Position numbers and translations under genes: made by a program
Notes under the pieces: model-generated
What the model saw: only the letters and a program-made list of their open reading frames with translations
Database searches by the model: none
What the model was told of the DNA's origin: nothing
In this document: positions 7,617 to 17,517 of the stretch, in pieces
Position numbering within the stretch: position 1 is the first letter of the stretch
Layout of the letters: each line of letters starts with the position of its first letter
Assembly: GCF_039543545.1 (NCBI RefSeq)
Contig: NZ_BAABJY010000001.1
Location: forward strand, 744,001-808,000
Source: Luteimonas vadosa
GTDB taxonomy: Bacteria > Pseudomonadota > Gammaproteobacteria > Xanthomonadales > Xanthomonadaceae
Direction: 5' to 3'
DNA length: 64,000 nt

Positions 7617-8961
7617 CGCAATCGGCCTGCTGCGCGGGCCAGACAAGACCGTACCCACGCCCGCCGAGGACTGGCGGACCGCGGTCGTGGACGTGGTGAT
7701 CCCTGCCTACAAGGAAGAGGACAACATCATCCATTGCCTCGCCTCGCTGGCGCGGCAGACCTTGCGCCCGCGCCACGTGATCCTGGTCGAGGACGGCGCC
7801 AAGGACCAGACCGTCCCGCGCGCACGCGAGTACGCCGCTGCCGTGGGCATGGACCTGACGGTGATCGAACGCGCCAGTTCCATCGGCAAGACGCCGACCA
7901 TCAAGCGCCAGGCGCGGGAGTTCGACTCCGACGTCGAGTTCATCCTCGACGGCGACACGTTCCTGGAGTCGCCGGACTACCTGGCGCGTTGCGTCGAGGA
8001 GCTCTACCAGGGCGTCGGCATCGCCAGCGCCTGCGGCACCATCCTGCCGATGACCCCCAAAAGCAGGCACGCGCTGTGCGAAACCGAGGAATTCCAGCGC
8101 TGGCACGGCGCCGAAACCTACGACGATCCGCACAAGCGGCGCGGCATGCTGCATTCGGTGTGGTGGTGGATCACCAATACCTATCGGGAATGCCTGTACC
8201 TGTTCCTGCAGCGATTCGTCTACAAGGGGCAGATGGTGTTTTTCGGCAGCATCACCAACCCGGTGGGTTGCGCGGTGGCTTACCGCCGGCGCTACATCGC
8301 CGACCTGTTCGACCGCTACGAACCCCTGTTCGGCGACGACCTGACCAACTCCGAGGACATCTTCATCGGATTCGCCCTCAACAACGAGGGTTACCGGAAC
8401 ATCCAGCTGCAGGACGTGATGGCGCGCTCCGAGGAACCCGAGGTGCAGCGGCTGCCGCGCCAGGTCTACCTGTGGTCGTCCTCCTTCCTGCAGAGTTGCT
8501 ACTACTTCGACGCGCTGCTGAGGACGCCGTTCCGCACCGTGCGCAGGTGGCGCAAGCGCCGCCGGGACGAAGCCAGCGGCGAGGCCGAGCGCGTCGAGGA
8601 GATGCGCAAGATCAAGGAGCAATACAGGCAGCCCTTCGGCGACAAGCACACCAGGGAGTACGGGCGGCCGATCGGCTGGTCGATGTTCCTGTCCGCGGTC
8701 GAGAAGATCGGTTTCCCGACGGCGCTGATCATCATGCTGATCCTGCAGCTGTGGGAGCCGCTGGCAGTGACCCTGATCGCCGAGCTGGTGATCTCGCTCC
8801 TGGTGCTCTTCATCGTGTCGAAGGGCGCGCGGATCACCACGGTCCTCAAGGGGATCCTGGTGACACCGCTCCGCTATTTCCTGATGGTGGCGGATGTATT
8901 CACGATCGGGCGCTTCGCGACCGACCTCTGGCTGACGGGGAACCGCAAATGGCGCAAGTGA
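7570..8961 (+). CDS. Processive GT2-type membrane glycosyltransferase (HAS/NodC/PgaC-like)
   Basis: A 463-residue family-2 glycosyltransferase. The GT-A domain includes VVDVVIPAYKEEDN (donor binding), EDGAKDQT, the metal-binding DGD in ILDGDTF, and the catalytic-base ED in NSEDIFIGFALNNEGY. Three hydrophobic helices follow near the C-terminus (about 375-395, 397-418, 430-455), as in synthases that polymerise and export through the inner membrane. The usual QxxRW motif is represented by QVYLW, so its Arg is replaced by Leu. A GGGGG ribosome site precedes the ATG inside the upstream gene. Its stop overlaps the exporter gene. Probable role: synthesis of a surface polysaccharide. Confidence 0.82.
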   Translation: MATAPWFVISPNALLSAIGLLRGPDKTVPTPAEDWRTAVVDVVIPAYKEEDNIIHCLASLARQTLRPRHVILVEDGAKDQTVPRAREYAAAVGMDLTVIERASSIGKTPTIKRQAREFDSDVEFILDGDTFLESPDYLARCVEELYQGVGIASACGTILPMTPKSRHALCETEEFQRWHGAETYDDPHKRRGMLHSVWWWITNTYRECLYLFLQRFVYKGQMVFFGSITNPVGCAVAYRRRYIADLFDRYEPLFGDDLTNSEDIFIGFALNNEGYRNIQLQDVMARSEEPEVQRLPRQVYLWSSSFLQSCYYFDALLRTPFRTVRRWRKRRRDEASGEAERVEEMRKIKEQYRQPFGDKHTREYGRPIGWSMFLSAVEKIGFPTALIIMLILQLWEPLAVTLIAELVISLLVLFIVSKGARITTVLKGILVTPLRYFLMVADVFTIGRFATDLWLTGNRKWRK

Positions 8962-10409
8962 CGACATTGCGAGAAAGGCGGTGGCTGGCGCTGGCCGTCG
9001 CCGCGGCGCTCGCCGGCGGGATGCCGCTGTTCACCACCCATGCCCAGGACATGGGGCTGGATCGCCAGGCGCGCGAGGCGGCGTGGTCGGGTCGGGTGTC
9101 GGAGGGTCTGGCGCTGATCGACCGGCACCTGGCGACCCATCCCGATGATCGCGAGGCCCGGATGGATCGCGCGCGCTTCCTTGCCTGGAGCGGCGACTAC
9201 GACCAGGCGATCCGTGCGCTGGATGCATTGGGCGGCGACGACGACGCGATGCGGACCTTGCGTGCGCGCATCTACGCCTGGGCCGGCTGGCGCGACACCG
9301 CGCTGGCGATCAACACGCCGGTCTACGAAGCGGACCCGACCGACTACGATGCGGCCTTTACGCAGGCTCTGGCGGCCCGCCACGGCGAATGGCCGCAGGA
9401 GTCGCTAAAGGCCTTGGCCAACGTCCTCGCCGCCAAGCCCGAGGGCAAGGACACCGAGGACCTCGTCCGTGCCGTGCGCCTGCCGCTGTTCTCCAGCGTC
9501 GGCGTGCCGGTGTCGGTGTACGACGATTCCGACGACATCCGCATCCGCAGCGTCGGCGTCGATGCCAACCTCCGTCTCAGCGACCAGTGGCGCCTGCTCG
9601 GATACGCGGTGGAACGCGAGCATTCGGCGCCGGCGACCGGCCCGTTCGCGCCGGTCACCGGGGGCGACAGCGTCGACGAGACGCGCATCGGCATCGGTGC
9701 CCGTTACGCGGTGTCCCCGCATGCCGCCCTGGAGTTCTCCGTCGGGCGTTCGTCGCTGGATCCGGGCGACTCGGACACGATCGGACATGCCGCATGGACG
9801 CAGCGCACGAGCGACCAGTTCCAGTACACCTTGCGCGCCGAGCGCGACCGGATGAACGCATCGCCGCGCGCCGTGTCGCTGGGAGTGATGCGCAATCGCG
9901 GCATGCTGTCCACGGAATGGCGCCCGACGCTCGACAACCTGCTGCGCACGAGCGTCGCCCTCGACGACCTCAACGACGGCAACCGGCGCATCGGCGCGAC
10001 GGCCGACTACCGGCATGCCGTGCACCGCAGCGAGCGGATCAACGTCGACGTCGGTGGGCAGGTGGAGTGGTTCGCCTACTCGGAGGACCCGGGGAACGGT
10101 TACTACAGCCCCGACCATTACACGCGCGTCGCGCCCCTGGTCTCCACCTACATCAAGTTCAACGACGACGTCGGGCTCTACCTGCAGGGCGCGGTCGGCC
10201 TGCAACGCGACGAGACGTTCGACGGCTGGAAGCGTGCGGTCGACGTCGGCGGCGAACTGACCGTGGGCATCTTCACCCACTGGCAGCTGGCCGCGCGCGC
10301 CGGCTATAGCGAACGCCTGAACGAGTTCGGCGCGTACGAGGGCACCAGCGTCGGGCTGGAGTTGCGCTACCGCTTCTGCGAGTTCCGCGCCGACCGTTGC
10401 CCGCCCTGA
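8949..10409 (+). CDS. TPR plus outer-membrane beta-barrel exporter (YaiO/PgaA-like)
   Basis: A 486-residue protein with a signal peptide (about 1-32, ending near THAQD), a tetratricopeptide-like helical part (about 35-170, repeated ALIDRHLATHPDDREARMDRARFLAWSGD-type units) and a C-terminal region of alternating amphipathic strands (about 180-486) ending in LELRYRF plus a short tail. This TPR-then-barrel design is that of outer-membrane polysaccharide secretins and porins such as PgaA, BcsC and YaiO. It starts inside the glycosyltransferase gene (13-base overlap), so it is probably the outer-membrane exit for that polymer. No deacetylase or PilZ gene accompanies it. Confidence 0.78.
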   Translation: MAQVTTLRERRWLALAVAAALAGGMPLFTTHAQDMGLDRQAREAAWSGRVSEGLALIDRHLATHPDDREARMDRARFLAWSGDYDQAIRALDALGGDDDAMRTLRARIYAWAGWRDTALAINTPVYEADPTDYDAAFTQALAARHGEWPQESLKALANVLAAKPEGKDTEDLVRAVRLPLFSSVGVPVSVYDDSDDIRIRSVGVDANLRLSDQWRLLGYAVEREHSAPATGPFAPVTGGDSVDETRIGIGARYAVSPHAALEFSVGRSSLDPGDSDTIGHAAWTQRTSDQFQYTLRAERDRMNASPRAVSLGVMRNRGMLSTEWRPTLDNLLRTSVALDDLNDGNRRIGATADYRHAVHRSERINVDVGGQVEWFAYSEDPGNGYYSPDHYTRVAPLVSTYIKFNDDVGLYLQGAVGLQRDETFDGWKRAVDVGGELTVGIFTHWQLAARAGYSERLNEFGAYEGTSVGLELRYRFCEFRADRCPP

Positions 10410-10445
10410 TCCGGGATGCGGCGCCGGCGCCCCGGGGCCGGCCGC

Positions 10446-10649
10446 CTACAGGTTCCGCCGGACCCAGGCCGACAGCGACGCGTACCGGTCGCTGAGCCAC
10501 GCGGCGACCTGCTGGACCTCCGCGTCGAATCGACCGCTCCAGGCGAGCCAGACCAGCCCGGCGAAGACCGCGAACACCAGCAAGACGAGCAAACGCTGTC
10601 CCGCGCCCGCGAATCGCGCGTGGCCCCCGGTCGGATTCTCGTTCTTCAT
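10446..10649 (-). CDS. Small single-pass membrane protein, unknown function
   Basis: A 67-residue protein with a polar N-terminus, one strongly hydrophobic helix (about 20-37) and an amphipathic C-terminal helix ending in ASLSAWVRRNL. GGGAG precedes the ATG at a good distance. It lies 19 bases after the membrane protein gene 10669-11391 and shares its strand, so the two and the LysR gene may be co-transcribed. I recognise no family. Confidence 0.6.
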   Translation of the reverse strand: MKNENPTGGHARFAGAGQRLLVLLVFAVFAGLVWLAWSGRFDAEVQQVAAWLSDRYASLSAWVRRNL

Positions 10650-10668
10650 CGGCGATGGCTCCCGCTCG

Positions 10669-11391
10669 TCAAAGGCCGGCATGGCGCTCGCGGCCGCGCG
10701 CGAGGAAGGCGCGGCCCGCGCTGTGGCCAGGCAGTATGCGGCCCGGCACGCAGCCCGCACCAGCCTCCGCCGTTTGCCTCGGCCGGCGCGCGTGGTAACG
10801 GCCGCTGTCCTGGTAGGCGACCCACCAACCGTCGCCCGCTGGCACGAACGCGAACGCGTCCTCCGCCGGTGACATTGGACGTCGCGTTCCGGTCCTGACC
10901 AGCGCCTGCCCCGTCCCCTTGCCGCCGCCATGGGGCCGGCCCAGCCATAGCCATGCCTGTCCCCGGCAGGGTTCGCGCACCGTATCGACGAGGAACCATC
11001 CGGCCCGGCGGCGGGTGTCGTCGTAACCACCCTCGGCCAGCGCGTGCAGCGACGGCTGGCTGAGTTCGGTGCGGATCGCCCAACCCGGCGCGGTTTCCGT
11101 GGCGAGGCTGGCGGCGAATGCCAGCGCCGCCACGACCAGGGGCACCGCGTCCCTGCGCGCGCCGGCCCGGGGGCGCAACAGGACCCGTGCCACTTCCGCC
11201 AGCCACCACGCCAGCAGCGCGAAACCCAGGTAGAACAGCGTGTCGTACAGCCACAGCCGTGGCGCGGGATCCGGCGCCCACGGCGTCAGCGAGGAGCGCG
11301 CCCAGAGCCAGGACACGATGGCAACCAGCATTGCCCAGGTGCGCCACTGGCGGCCGGGCAAGGCGCTGGTGCTGTCGGCGATCTTCTCCAT
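10669..11391 (-). CDS. Predicted multi-pass membrane protein, unknown function
   Basis: About 240 residues. Three hydrophobic segments lie in the first half (near WAMLVAIVSWLWA, LYDTLFYLGFALLAWWLAEVA and VPLVVAALAFAASLA), followed by a soluble, probably periplasmic C-terminal part with the segments GWFLVDTV and DGWWVAYQDSGRY. No family is recognised. The last ~45 residues are Arg/Gly/Ala-rich and could be a non-conserved tail. GTG 11409 is an alternative start 12 bases after the LysR stop. Position between the LysR gene and the small membrane protein suggests one operon. Confidence 0.55.
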   Translation of the reverse strand: MEKIADSTSALPGRQWRTWAMLVAIVSWLWARSSLTPWAPDPAPRLWLYDTLFYLGFALLAWWLAEVARVLLRPRAGARRDAVPLVVAALAFAASLATETAPGWAIRTELSQPSLHALAEGGYDDTRRRAGWFLVDTVREPCRGQAWLWLGRPHGGGKGTGQALVRTGTRRPMSPAEDAFAFVPAGDGWWVAYQDSGRYHARRPRQTAEAGAGCVPGRILPGHSAGRAFLARGRERHAGL

Positions 11392-11420
11392 CGGCGAGGA
11401 TGATGACACCGCCGCGCCGG

Positions 11421-12389
11421 TCAGCGCTCGGAGTGTCCGCTGGCGTGGTACTCGCCGCGGGAGAACAGGTCCGGCTTGATGAGGTCGGTGAACGCCCGCG
11501 CCTGCGGCGAGAGGTACTTGCCCTTGCGCATCACCACCCCATAGCTGCGCGAGGGGAAGTAGTCGGCCAGCGATCGCGCGGCCAGCCGCGTGCGATCGGC
11601 CTCGGTCAGGCAGATCGACGTGACGATGCTGATGCCCAGCCCCATGGCCACGTACTGCTTGATCACCTCCCAGCCGCCGACTTCCAGCGCGACGGTGTAG
11701 GGCACGCGCGCCTGCTGGAACACGAGGTCGACCAGGCGATAGGTCGTCAGGCGCCTGGGGGGCAGGATCAGGCCGTGGGGCGACAGGTCCTCGAGCGAGA
11801 CCGAGGCCTTGCGTGCGAGCGGGTGGTCGAGCGGGGTGATCAGCATTGGCGCGAACCCGTACACCGGCGCGTAGTCCAGGTCGGCGGGCACGTCGAGCAT
11901 GGAACCCACGGCGAGGTCGACCTCGTCGGAGCGCAGCAGGTCGAGCCCGCCGGCACCGGTCACGTTGTGCAGGATCAGGCGGACCTCGGGCTGCGCGGCG
12001 CGAAACGCTTCGACGATCCGGGGCAGCAGGTACAGGATGGTGGAACTGCCCGCGGCCACGTGCAGTTCGCCCGCGTCCATGCCCTGCACCTGGGCGCGAA
12101 AACTGTCGGCGAGGCCGTCGATCCCCTCGACCAATGGCCGCGCCAGCTCGTACAGGGCCTCGCCCTCCCGGGTGGGGATGAGCCGCCGTCCGCTGCGCTC
12201 GAACAGCGCGACCCCCATCTCCCGCTCCAGAGCCTGCAATTGCAGGGTGACTGCCGGCTGGCTGAGGTAGAGGGCCTCGGCCGCACGCGTCACCGAGCCC
12301 AGCCGGGCGGTCTGGCAGAAGGCCCGCAGCGGCTTGAGGCGATCGCCCTTGTAGGCGAATCGGGGCGTGGAGCCTGCCTTCCGGGGCAT
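11421..12389 (-). CDS. LysR-type regulator divergent from the glyoxylate shunt genes
   Basis: A 322-residue LysR family regulator. The N-terminal winged helix-turn-helix (about 18-77) includes SVTRAAEALYLSQPAVTLQLQALE, and the rest is a two-lobed effector domain of the CysB-like type. It is transcribed away from aceB, with only 109 bases between the start codons, the classic arrangement for a LysR protein controlling its neighbour and itself. Control of aceB/aceA is therefore likely; the co-inducer is unknown. A candidate operator is at 12438-12456. Confidence 0.85.
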   Translation of the reverse strand: MPRKAGSTPRFAYKGDRLKPLRAFCQTARLGSVTRAAEALYLSQPAVTLQLQALEREMGVALFERSGRRLIPTREGEALYELARPLVEGIDGLADSFRAQVQGMDAGELHVAAGSSTILYLLPRIVEAFRAAQPEVRLILHNVTGAGGLDLLRSDEVDLAVGSMLDVPADLDYAPVYGFAPMLITPLDHPLARKASVSLEDLSPHGLILPPRRLTTYRLVDLVFQQARVPYTVALEVGGWEVIKQYVAMGLGISIVTSICLTEADRTRLAARSLADYFPSRSYGVVMRKGKYLSPQARAFTDLIKPDLFSRGEYHASGHSER

Positions 12390-12437
12390 TAGGCGCCTTG
12401 AATATAAGCAGAACTAATCAATTACATAGATAAAACT

Positions 12438-12456
12438 GTATTGTCAAATACAATAC
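12438..12456. promoter_or_regulatory. Perfect inverted repeat, candidate LysR operator for aceB
   Basis: GTATTGT-CAAAT-ACAATAC is a perfect 7-bp inverted repeat with a 5-bp spacer, the size of LysR recognition sites (T-N11-A type). It lies in an AT-rich stretch (about 12395-12456) that stands out in this G+C-rich DNA, 43 bases before the aceB start. Promoters for both the LysR gene and aceB should lie in 12390-12498, but I cannot fix their hexamers. Confidence 0.6.
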
Positions 12457-12498
12457 GCAGGTGGATGGTGAGGCCCCAGACCGAACCAGGAGCCGCCG

Positions 12499-14157
12499 AT
12501 GTCCGCAGTCCTCGACCAGCCGCCGGTCCAGCCGCCGGTAAAGGACCTGCAGGCGGCGGAACCGCCTCTCGCGCAAGCGCCCCTGGCCGTGGAGGTCACG
12601 GCACCCGTCCAGGAGGGACAGGACGCATTGCTGTCCGGGCCGGCGAGCGCCTTCCTCGCGGCCCTGCATGCGCGGTTCGAGGCCCGCAGGCAGGCAGTGC
12701 TGGCCGCCCGCACGGCCCGCCAAGCGCGCTTCGACTCCGGCGACCTGCCCGACTTCCGCGAGGACACCCGTGCGATCCGCGAGGGCGATTGGCGCGTCGC
12801 GGACATCCCGGCCGCCTTGCGCGATCGGCGCGTGGAGATCACCGGCCCGGTCGACCCGAAGATGGTCATCAACGCGCTCAATTCCGGCGCGCAGTGCTAC
12901 ATGGCCGACTTTGAGGATTCCACCTCGCCGACCTGGGCCAACCTCGTCGCCGGCCAGCGTGCGCTGCGCGACGCCGTCGCCGGGACCCTCGCCTTCACCA
13001 GCGACACCGGCAAGGCATACGTCCTGAAACCCTTCCCCGAGCAGGCCGTGCTGATCGTCCGTCCGCGCGGCTGGCACCTGGACGAGAATCACGTGCTGGT
13101 CGGCGGCGAGCGGATGTCGGCGAGCCTGTTCGACCTGGGCCTGTTCGCCTTCCACAACGCGCGGACGCTGATGCAACGCGATCGCGGCCCCTACTTCTAC
13201 CTGCCCAAGCTGCAGTCGATGGAGGAAGCCATCCTCTGGGAAGAGGTGCTGTCCTGGATCGAGGACGCGCTGGGCCTGCCGTGCGGTCAGGCGAAGGCAA
13301 CCGTGCTGATCGAGACGTTGCCCGCGGCGTTCGAGATGGACGAGATCCTGCATGCGCTGCGCGGGCGCATCGCCGGCCTCAATTGCGGGCGCTGGGACTA
13401 CATCTTTTCCTACATCAAGACGCTGCGGGCGCACCGGGAATATGTCCTGCCAGAACGCTCGCAGGTCGGCATGGCGCAACCGTTCCTCAAGGCGTATTCG
13501 GAGTCCCTCGTGCGCACCTGCCATCGGCGCGGCGCGCACGCGATGGGGGGCATGGCCGCACAGATCCCGATCGCGGGCGACGCCGACGCCAATGCCGCGG
13601 CGATGGCACGCGTGCGCGACGACAAGCTGCGCGAGGTCCGCGCCGGCCACGACGGGACCTGGGTGGCGCATCCGGCCCTCATCCCCCTGGCACGCGAGGT
13701 GTTCGACGCGCACATGCCGGGCAGCCACCAGCAGCATGTCGCCAGGGACGACGTCGAGGTCTCCCGCGACGACCTGCTGGCGCCGCCGCGTGGAACCGTG
13801 ACGCACAAGGGCTTCAGCGGCAACGTCGAGGTGTGCGTGCGCTACCTCGCTGCCTGGCTGGACGGCAACGGCTGCGTACCGATCCACTGGCTGATGGAGG
13901 ACGCGGCCACCGCCGAGATCGCGCGCGCCCAGTTGTGGCAGTGGCTGCACCACGGGGACGTCCAGCTCGACGACGGCACCACGATCGACGCCACCCTGTT
14001 GCAGGCGTCGCTGCTTGGCCTCTCGGCACGCCTGGCCGCCGAAGACGTCCCGGGCCGCGGCCGCATCGACGAGGCCATCGCGATGCTCGAAACCCTGGCC
14101 TGCGCCGGATCCCTCGCCGACTTCCTGACCCTGCCGGCCTACGAACGCCTCGACTGA
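12499..14157 (+). CDS. aceB: Malate synthase A
   Basis: A 552-residue malate synthase of the A type, which condenses glyoxylate and acetyl-CoA to malate in the glyoxylate shunt. Family segments are visible in order: MVINALNSGAQCYMADFEDS (near 125-145), IVRPRGWHLDENHVLVGG, ATVLIETLPAAFEMDEILH with an active-site Glu, LNCGRWDYIFSYIK (near 295) and the C-terminal HKGFSGNVEVCVRY region. The first ~45 residues are a Pro/Ala-rich extension longer than in E. coli (533 residues). The next gene is aceA, 92 bases on; a likely regulator is divergent. Confidence 0.95.
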   Translation: MSAVLDQPPVQPPVKDLQAAEPPLAQAPLAVEVTAPVQEGQDALLSGPASAFLAALHARFEARRQAVLAARTARQARFDSGDLPDFREDTRAIREGDWRVADIPAALRDRRVEITGPVDPKMVINALNSGAQCYMADFEDSTSPTWANLVAGQRALRDAVAGTLAFTSDTGKAYVLKPFPEQAVLIVRPRGWHLDENHVLVGGERMSASLFDLGLFAFHNARTLMQRDRGPYFYLPKLQSMEEAILWEEVLSWIEDALGLPCGQAKATVLIETLPAAFEMDEILHALRGRIAGLNCGRWDYIFSYIKTLRAHREYVLPERSQVGMAQPFLKAYSESLVRTCHRRGAHAMGGMAAQIPIAGDADANAAAMARVRDDKLREVRAGHDGTWVAHPALIPLAREVFDAHMPGSHQQHVARDDVEVSRDDLLAPPRGTVTHKGFSGNVEVCVRYLAAWLDGNGCVPIHWLMEDAATAEIARAQLWQWLHHGDVQLDDGTTIDATLLQASLLGLSARLAAEDVPGRGRIDEAIAMLETLACAGSLADFLTLPAYERLD

Positions 14158-14249
14158 CCGTACGCACCCGTGGCCGCGATTCGCGTCTTTGCCCCGCCAC
14201 GGATTTTCCGTCGCCCCGAAACCCGAAACCCACCGCCAAGGATCCCGCC

Positions 14250-15545
<1,296 letters not shown>

Positions 15546-15655
15546 GCGAGATTGCATCCGTTCAAAAGGTCGGGACTCGGCCGGATTGACCTCTGCCCGG
15601 AGAAGGAGTAAACGCCTCTCCTCATAGGGGCCATGTCCGTCCGGGAGAGGAAAAC

Positions 15656-16153
15656 ATGAAGGTCCACGGGATTTTGATGTTGGTGTCGTTCATTGCCGCC
15701 TCGCTACCGGGCTCACTCCGCGCAGAGGGTCCGAATCCGATCGATCTTGCGGTCGTGCGGGAAAAGCAGGCGCTCGTTCGGGAGGACGTTGAAGCAGGTA
15801 CAGGTGTTTTCGCGAAGCTCGACTCGGCGAGCATCTCCAGGCTGCTGCAGCACCAGGACCGGGTGGAGGCCATCATCGAAGGGGTAGACGATTTCGACGC
15901 ACTCAGCGGCGCGAAGCAGGCTGAGCTAATCAACGAGCTGGAGGCGATCCAGGCCATTGCGAACCGGACCCCGGACGAGCGCGTGGTCTGCGAAAGGTAC
16001 AAGCCCACGGGCAGCAAGCGGCCGATCACCACCTGCAGGACCGCCGCACAACGTGCTGCGGAACGCGAGGCAGGTCAAGGCGACATCAATCGTCCTGGGC
16101 TGACATGCGGCGAAATGGCGCAAGGCCATGGTGGATGCAGGATGGGCAACTAA
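15656..16153 (+). CDS. Secreted four-cysteine protein, paralog 1 of 4
   Basis: A 165-residue protein with a cleavable signal peptide (about 1-23, SLRAEG). The mature part is mostly helical and charged (about 27-110), then carries C-x6-G-x7-C in the segment VVCERYKPTGSKRPITTCRT, and ends with two further cysteines (CGEMAQGHGGC). It has exactly four cysteines, suggesting two disulfides in the periplasm or outside the cell. A strong GGGAGAGG ribosome site precedes the ATG. Function unknown; it is the first of four related genes in a row. Confidence 0.8.
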   Translation: MKVHGILMLVSFIAASLPGSLRAEGPNPIDLAVVREKQALVREDVEAGTGVFAKLDSASISRLLQHQDRVEAIIEGVDDFDALSGAKQAELINELEAIQAIANRTPDERVVCERYKPTGSKRPITTCRTAAQRAAEREAGQGDINRPGLTCGEMAQGHGGCRMGN

Positions 16154-16252
16154 CCGGCGGTCATGGATGCTTCCGTGACGGGAGTGCTGGGGACGACCGG
16201 CTTCGCGGCGCCAGCCCGCGCCGCGGGTATGGAGGAAATGGGAGGGATAGAA

Positions 16253-16726
16253 ATGAGGCAGGTACTTTTTTCCTTGATTGCGCTGTTCGCGTTGCTGGCG
16301 CCGGTCTCGTCCCTGGGGTCGGAGCAGAGCGACAAGCTCGCGGCGATCCTGGAGCAGCAGCGCCAGATCCAGACCGGACTGGCAGCCGGCGAGACCTACG
16401 GCCTGACGCCGCGCCAGCTGGGCGTGGTGCGCAAGGCGCAGGCGGAGGTCTTCCGCCTGGTCGAAGGCAAGATCTCGATGGACGAACTCGACATCGAACA
16501 GAAGGTGCGGCTCGAAAATGCCCTGGAGCGGATCAACACCCAGGTAAAGGGCGGCGACCTCGATCACGCGGCCAGTGGCGAGCAGGAAATCTGCAAGCGC
16601 GTGCGGCGGAGTGGTGCAACCCTCAAGACCACCGTCTGCGCGACCCGTGCCGAGTGGGACCGCGTGCGCCAGGATAGCCGCGACTCGCTCGAGAAACGCC
16701 GGGTCTGCGAAGACTGCAGCGGGTGA
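16253..16726 (+). CDS. Secreted four-cysteine protein, paralog 2 of 4
   Basis: A 157-residue protein with a signal peptide (about 1-20, LLAPVSSLGSEQS). It shares with its neighbours the opening helix (LAAILEQQRQIQTGLAAGE), the middle FRLVEGKISMDELDIEQKVRLENALERI, and the motif C-x6-G-x7-C (ICKRVRRSGATLKTTVCAT). It ends with a compact CEDC pair. It differs by an insertion before the first cysteine and by lacking the DER triplet seen in paralogs 1 and 3. GGGAGGG precedes the chosen ATG; the frame extends upstream to 16163 without a signal-like start. Confidence 0.8.
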   Translation: MRQVLFSLIALFALLAPVSSLGSEQSDKLAAILEQQRQIQTGLAAGETYGLTPRQLGVVRKAQAEVFRLVEGKISMDELDIEQKVRLENALERINTQVKGGDLDHAASGEQEICKRVRRSGATLKTTVCATRAEWDRVRQDSRDSLEKRRVCEDCSG

Positions 16727-16966
16727 GGTTTGCGGTCATTCCGCGTGGGTCGGGATGGCGTGCAGGTCGCCGCCGGACAGGTGTGTCCCCCGGCGCGTAG
16801 CCGCGGCCTTGGGGCTTTCGCCACGCAGCGCGTGAAGAAGGCCCTGGGTCGCCGCATTCACGCAATCGCGTTCATGCTGGTGAACGCCTGGTCGGGTCGA
16901 AAGTCATATGGACAGGGGTCAACCCGTCGGGTAGGTTGCAGGGCTTGTCCGAAGAAGGTGCACACG

Positions 16967-17440
16967 ATGCGCAAGTCCATCCTGGCGGCGGTCGCCGTCC
17001 TCATCATCCCCCTGGCGGCGATGGCCGGCCAGAAGTCGCTGGAAGTCAAAGCCGTCCTGGCCCAGCAGGAGCAGATCAAGGCCGACGTCCTCGCGGGACA
17101 GGGCCGCTACGCGTCCATTTCCGCGAAGGACCGCGAAACGCTCTTGCACCGGCAGCAGGAGCTGGTGCACTTGCTCGAAGGCAAGGAGTCGACCGACGAG
17201 TTGACCGAAGCGCAGCGCGTGGAGGCATTCAACACGCTGGAGTGGATCGAGGCGACGATCAACAACGAGCCCGACGAGCGGATGGTCTGCGTTCGCGAGA
17301 AGACCATCGGCAGCAATCGGATGACCCGTATTTGCCGTACGGAAAGCCAGTGGGCGGAAGCGCGCGAGCGTGCGCGCGAACAGCTCATGCGCGGTGGTGC
17401 CTGTACCGACCTGGGTGGCGCGGGCTGCACCGGCGGCTGA
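16967..17440 (+). CDS. Secreted four-cysteine protein, paralog 3 of 4
   Basis: A 157-residue protein with a signal peptide (about 1-22, IIPLAAMAGQ). Conserved parts in order: VKAVLAQQEQIKADVLAGQGRY (near 28-49), LLEGKESTDELTEAQRVEAFN, DERMVCVREKTIGSNRMTRICRT (C-x6-G-x7-C) and a C-terminal CTDLGGAGC. It has four cysteines in total. GAAGAAGG precedes the ATG. It is followed by a convincing hairpin terminator at 17486-17517. The 240 bases before it (16727-16966) hold no gene I can support. Confidence 0.8.
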   Translation: MRKSILAAVAVLIIPLAAMAGQKSLEVKAVLAQQEQIKADVLAGQGRYASISAKDRETLLHRQQELVHLLEGKESTDELTEAQRVEAFNTLEWIEATINNEPDERMVCVREKTIGSNRMTRICRTESQWAEARERAREQLMRGGACTDLGGAGCTGG

Positions 17441-17485
17441 TCGTCCGGTTCACGCGTCAACCTGGCCCGCGCAGGGCTGTCCAAG

Positions 17486-17517
17486 CAGCCGGCCGCTTCA
17501 AAGCGGCCGGCTGTTTT
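17486..17517 (+). terminator. Rho-independent terminator after paralog 3
   Basis: CAGCCGGCCGCTT at 17486-17498 and its exact reverse complement at 17501-17513 form a 13-bp stem region with almost no spacer (in practice a shorter stem with a TTCAAA-type loop), followed at once by TTTT. This is the clearest terminator in the window and separates paralogs 1-3 from paralog 4. Confidence 0.8.
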
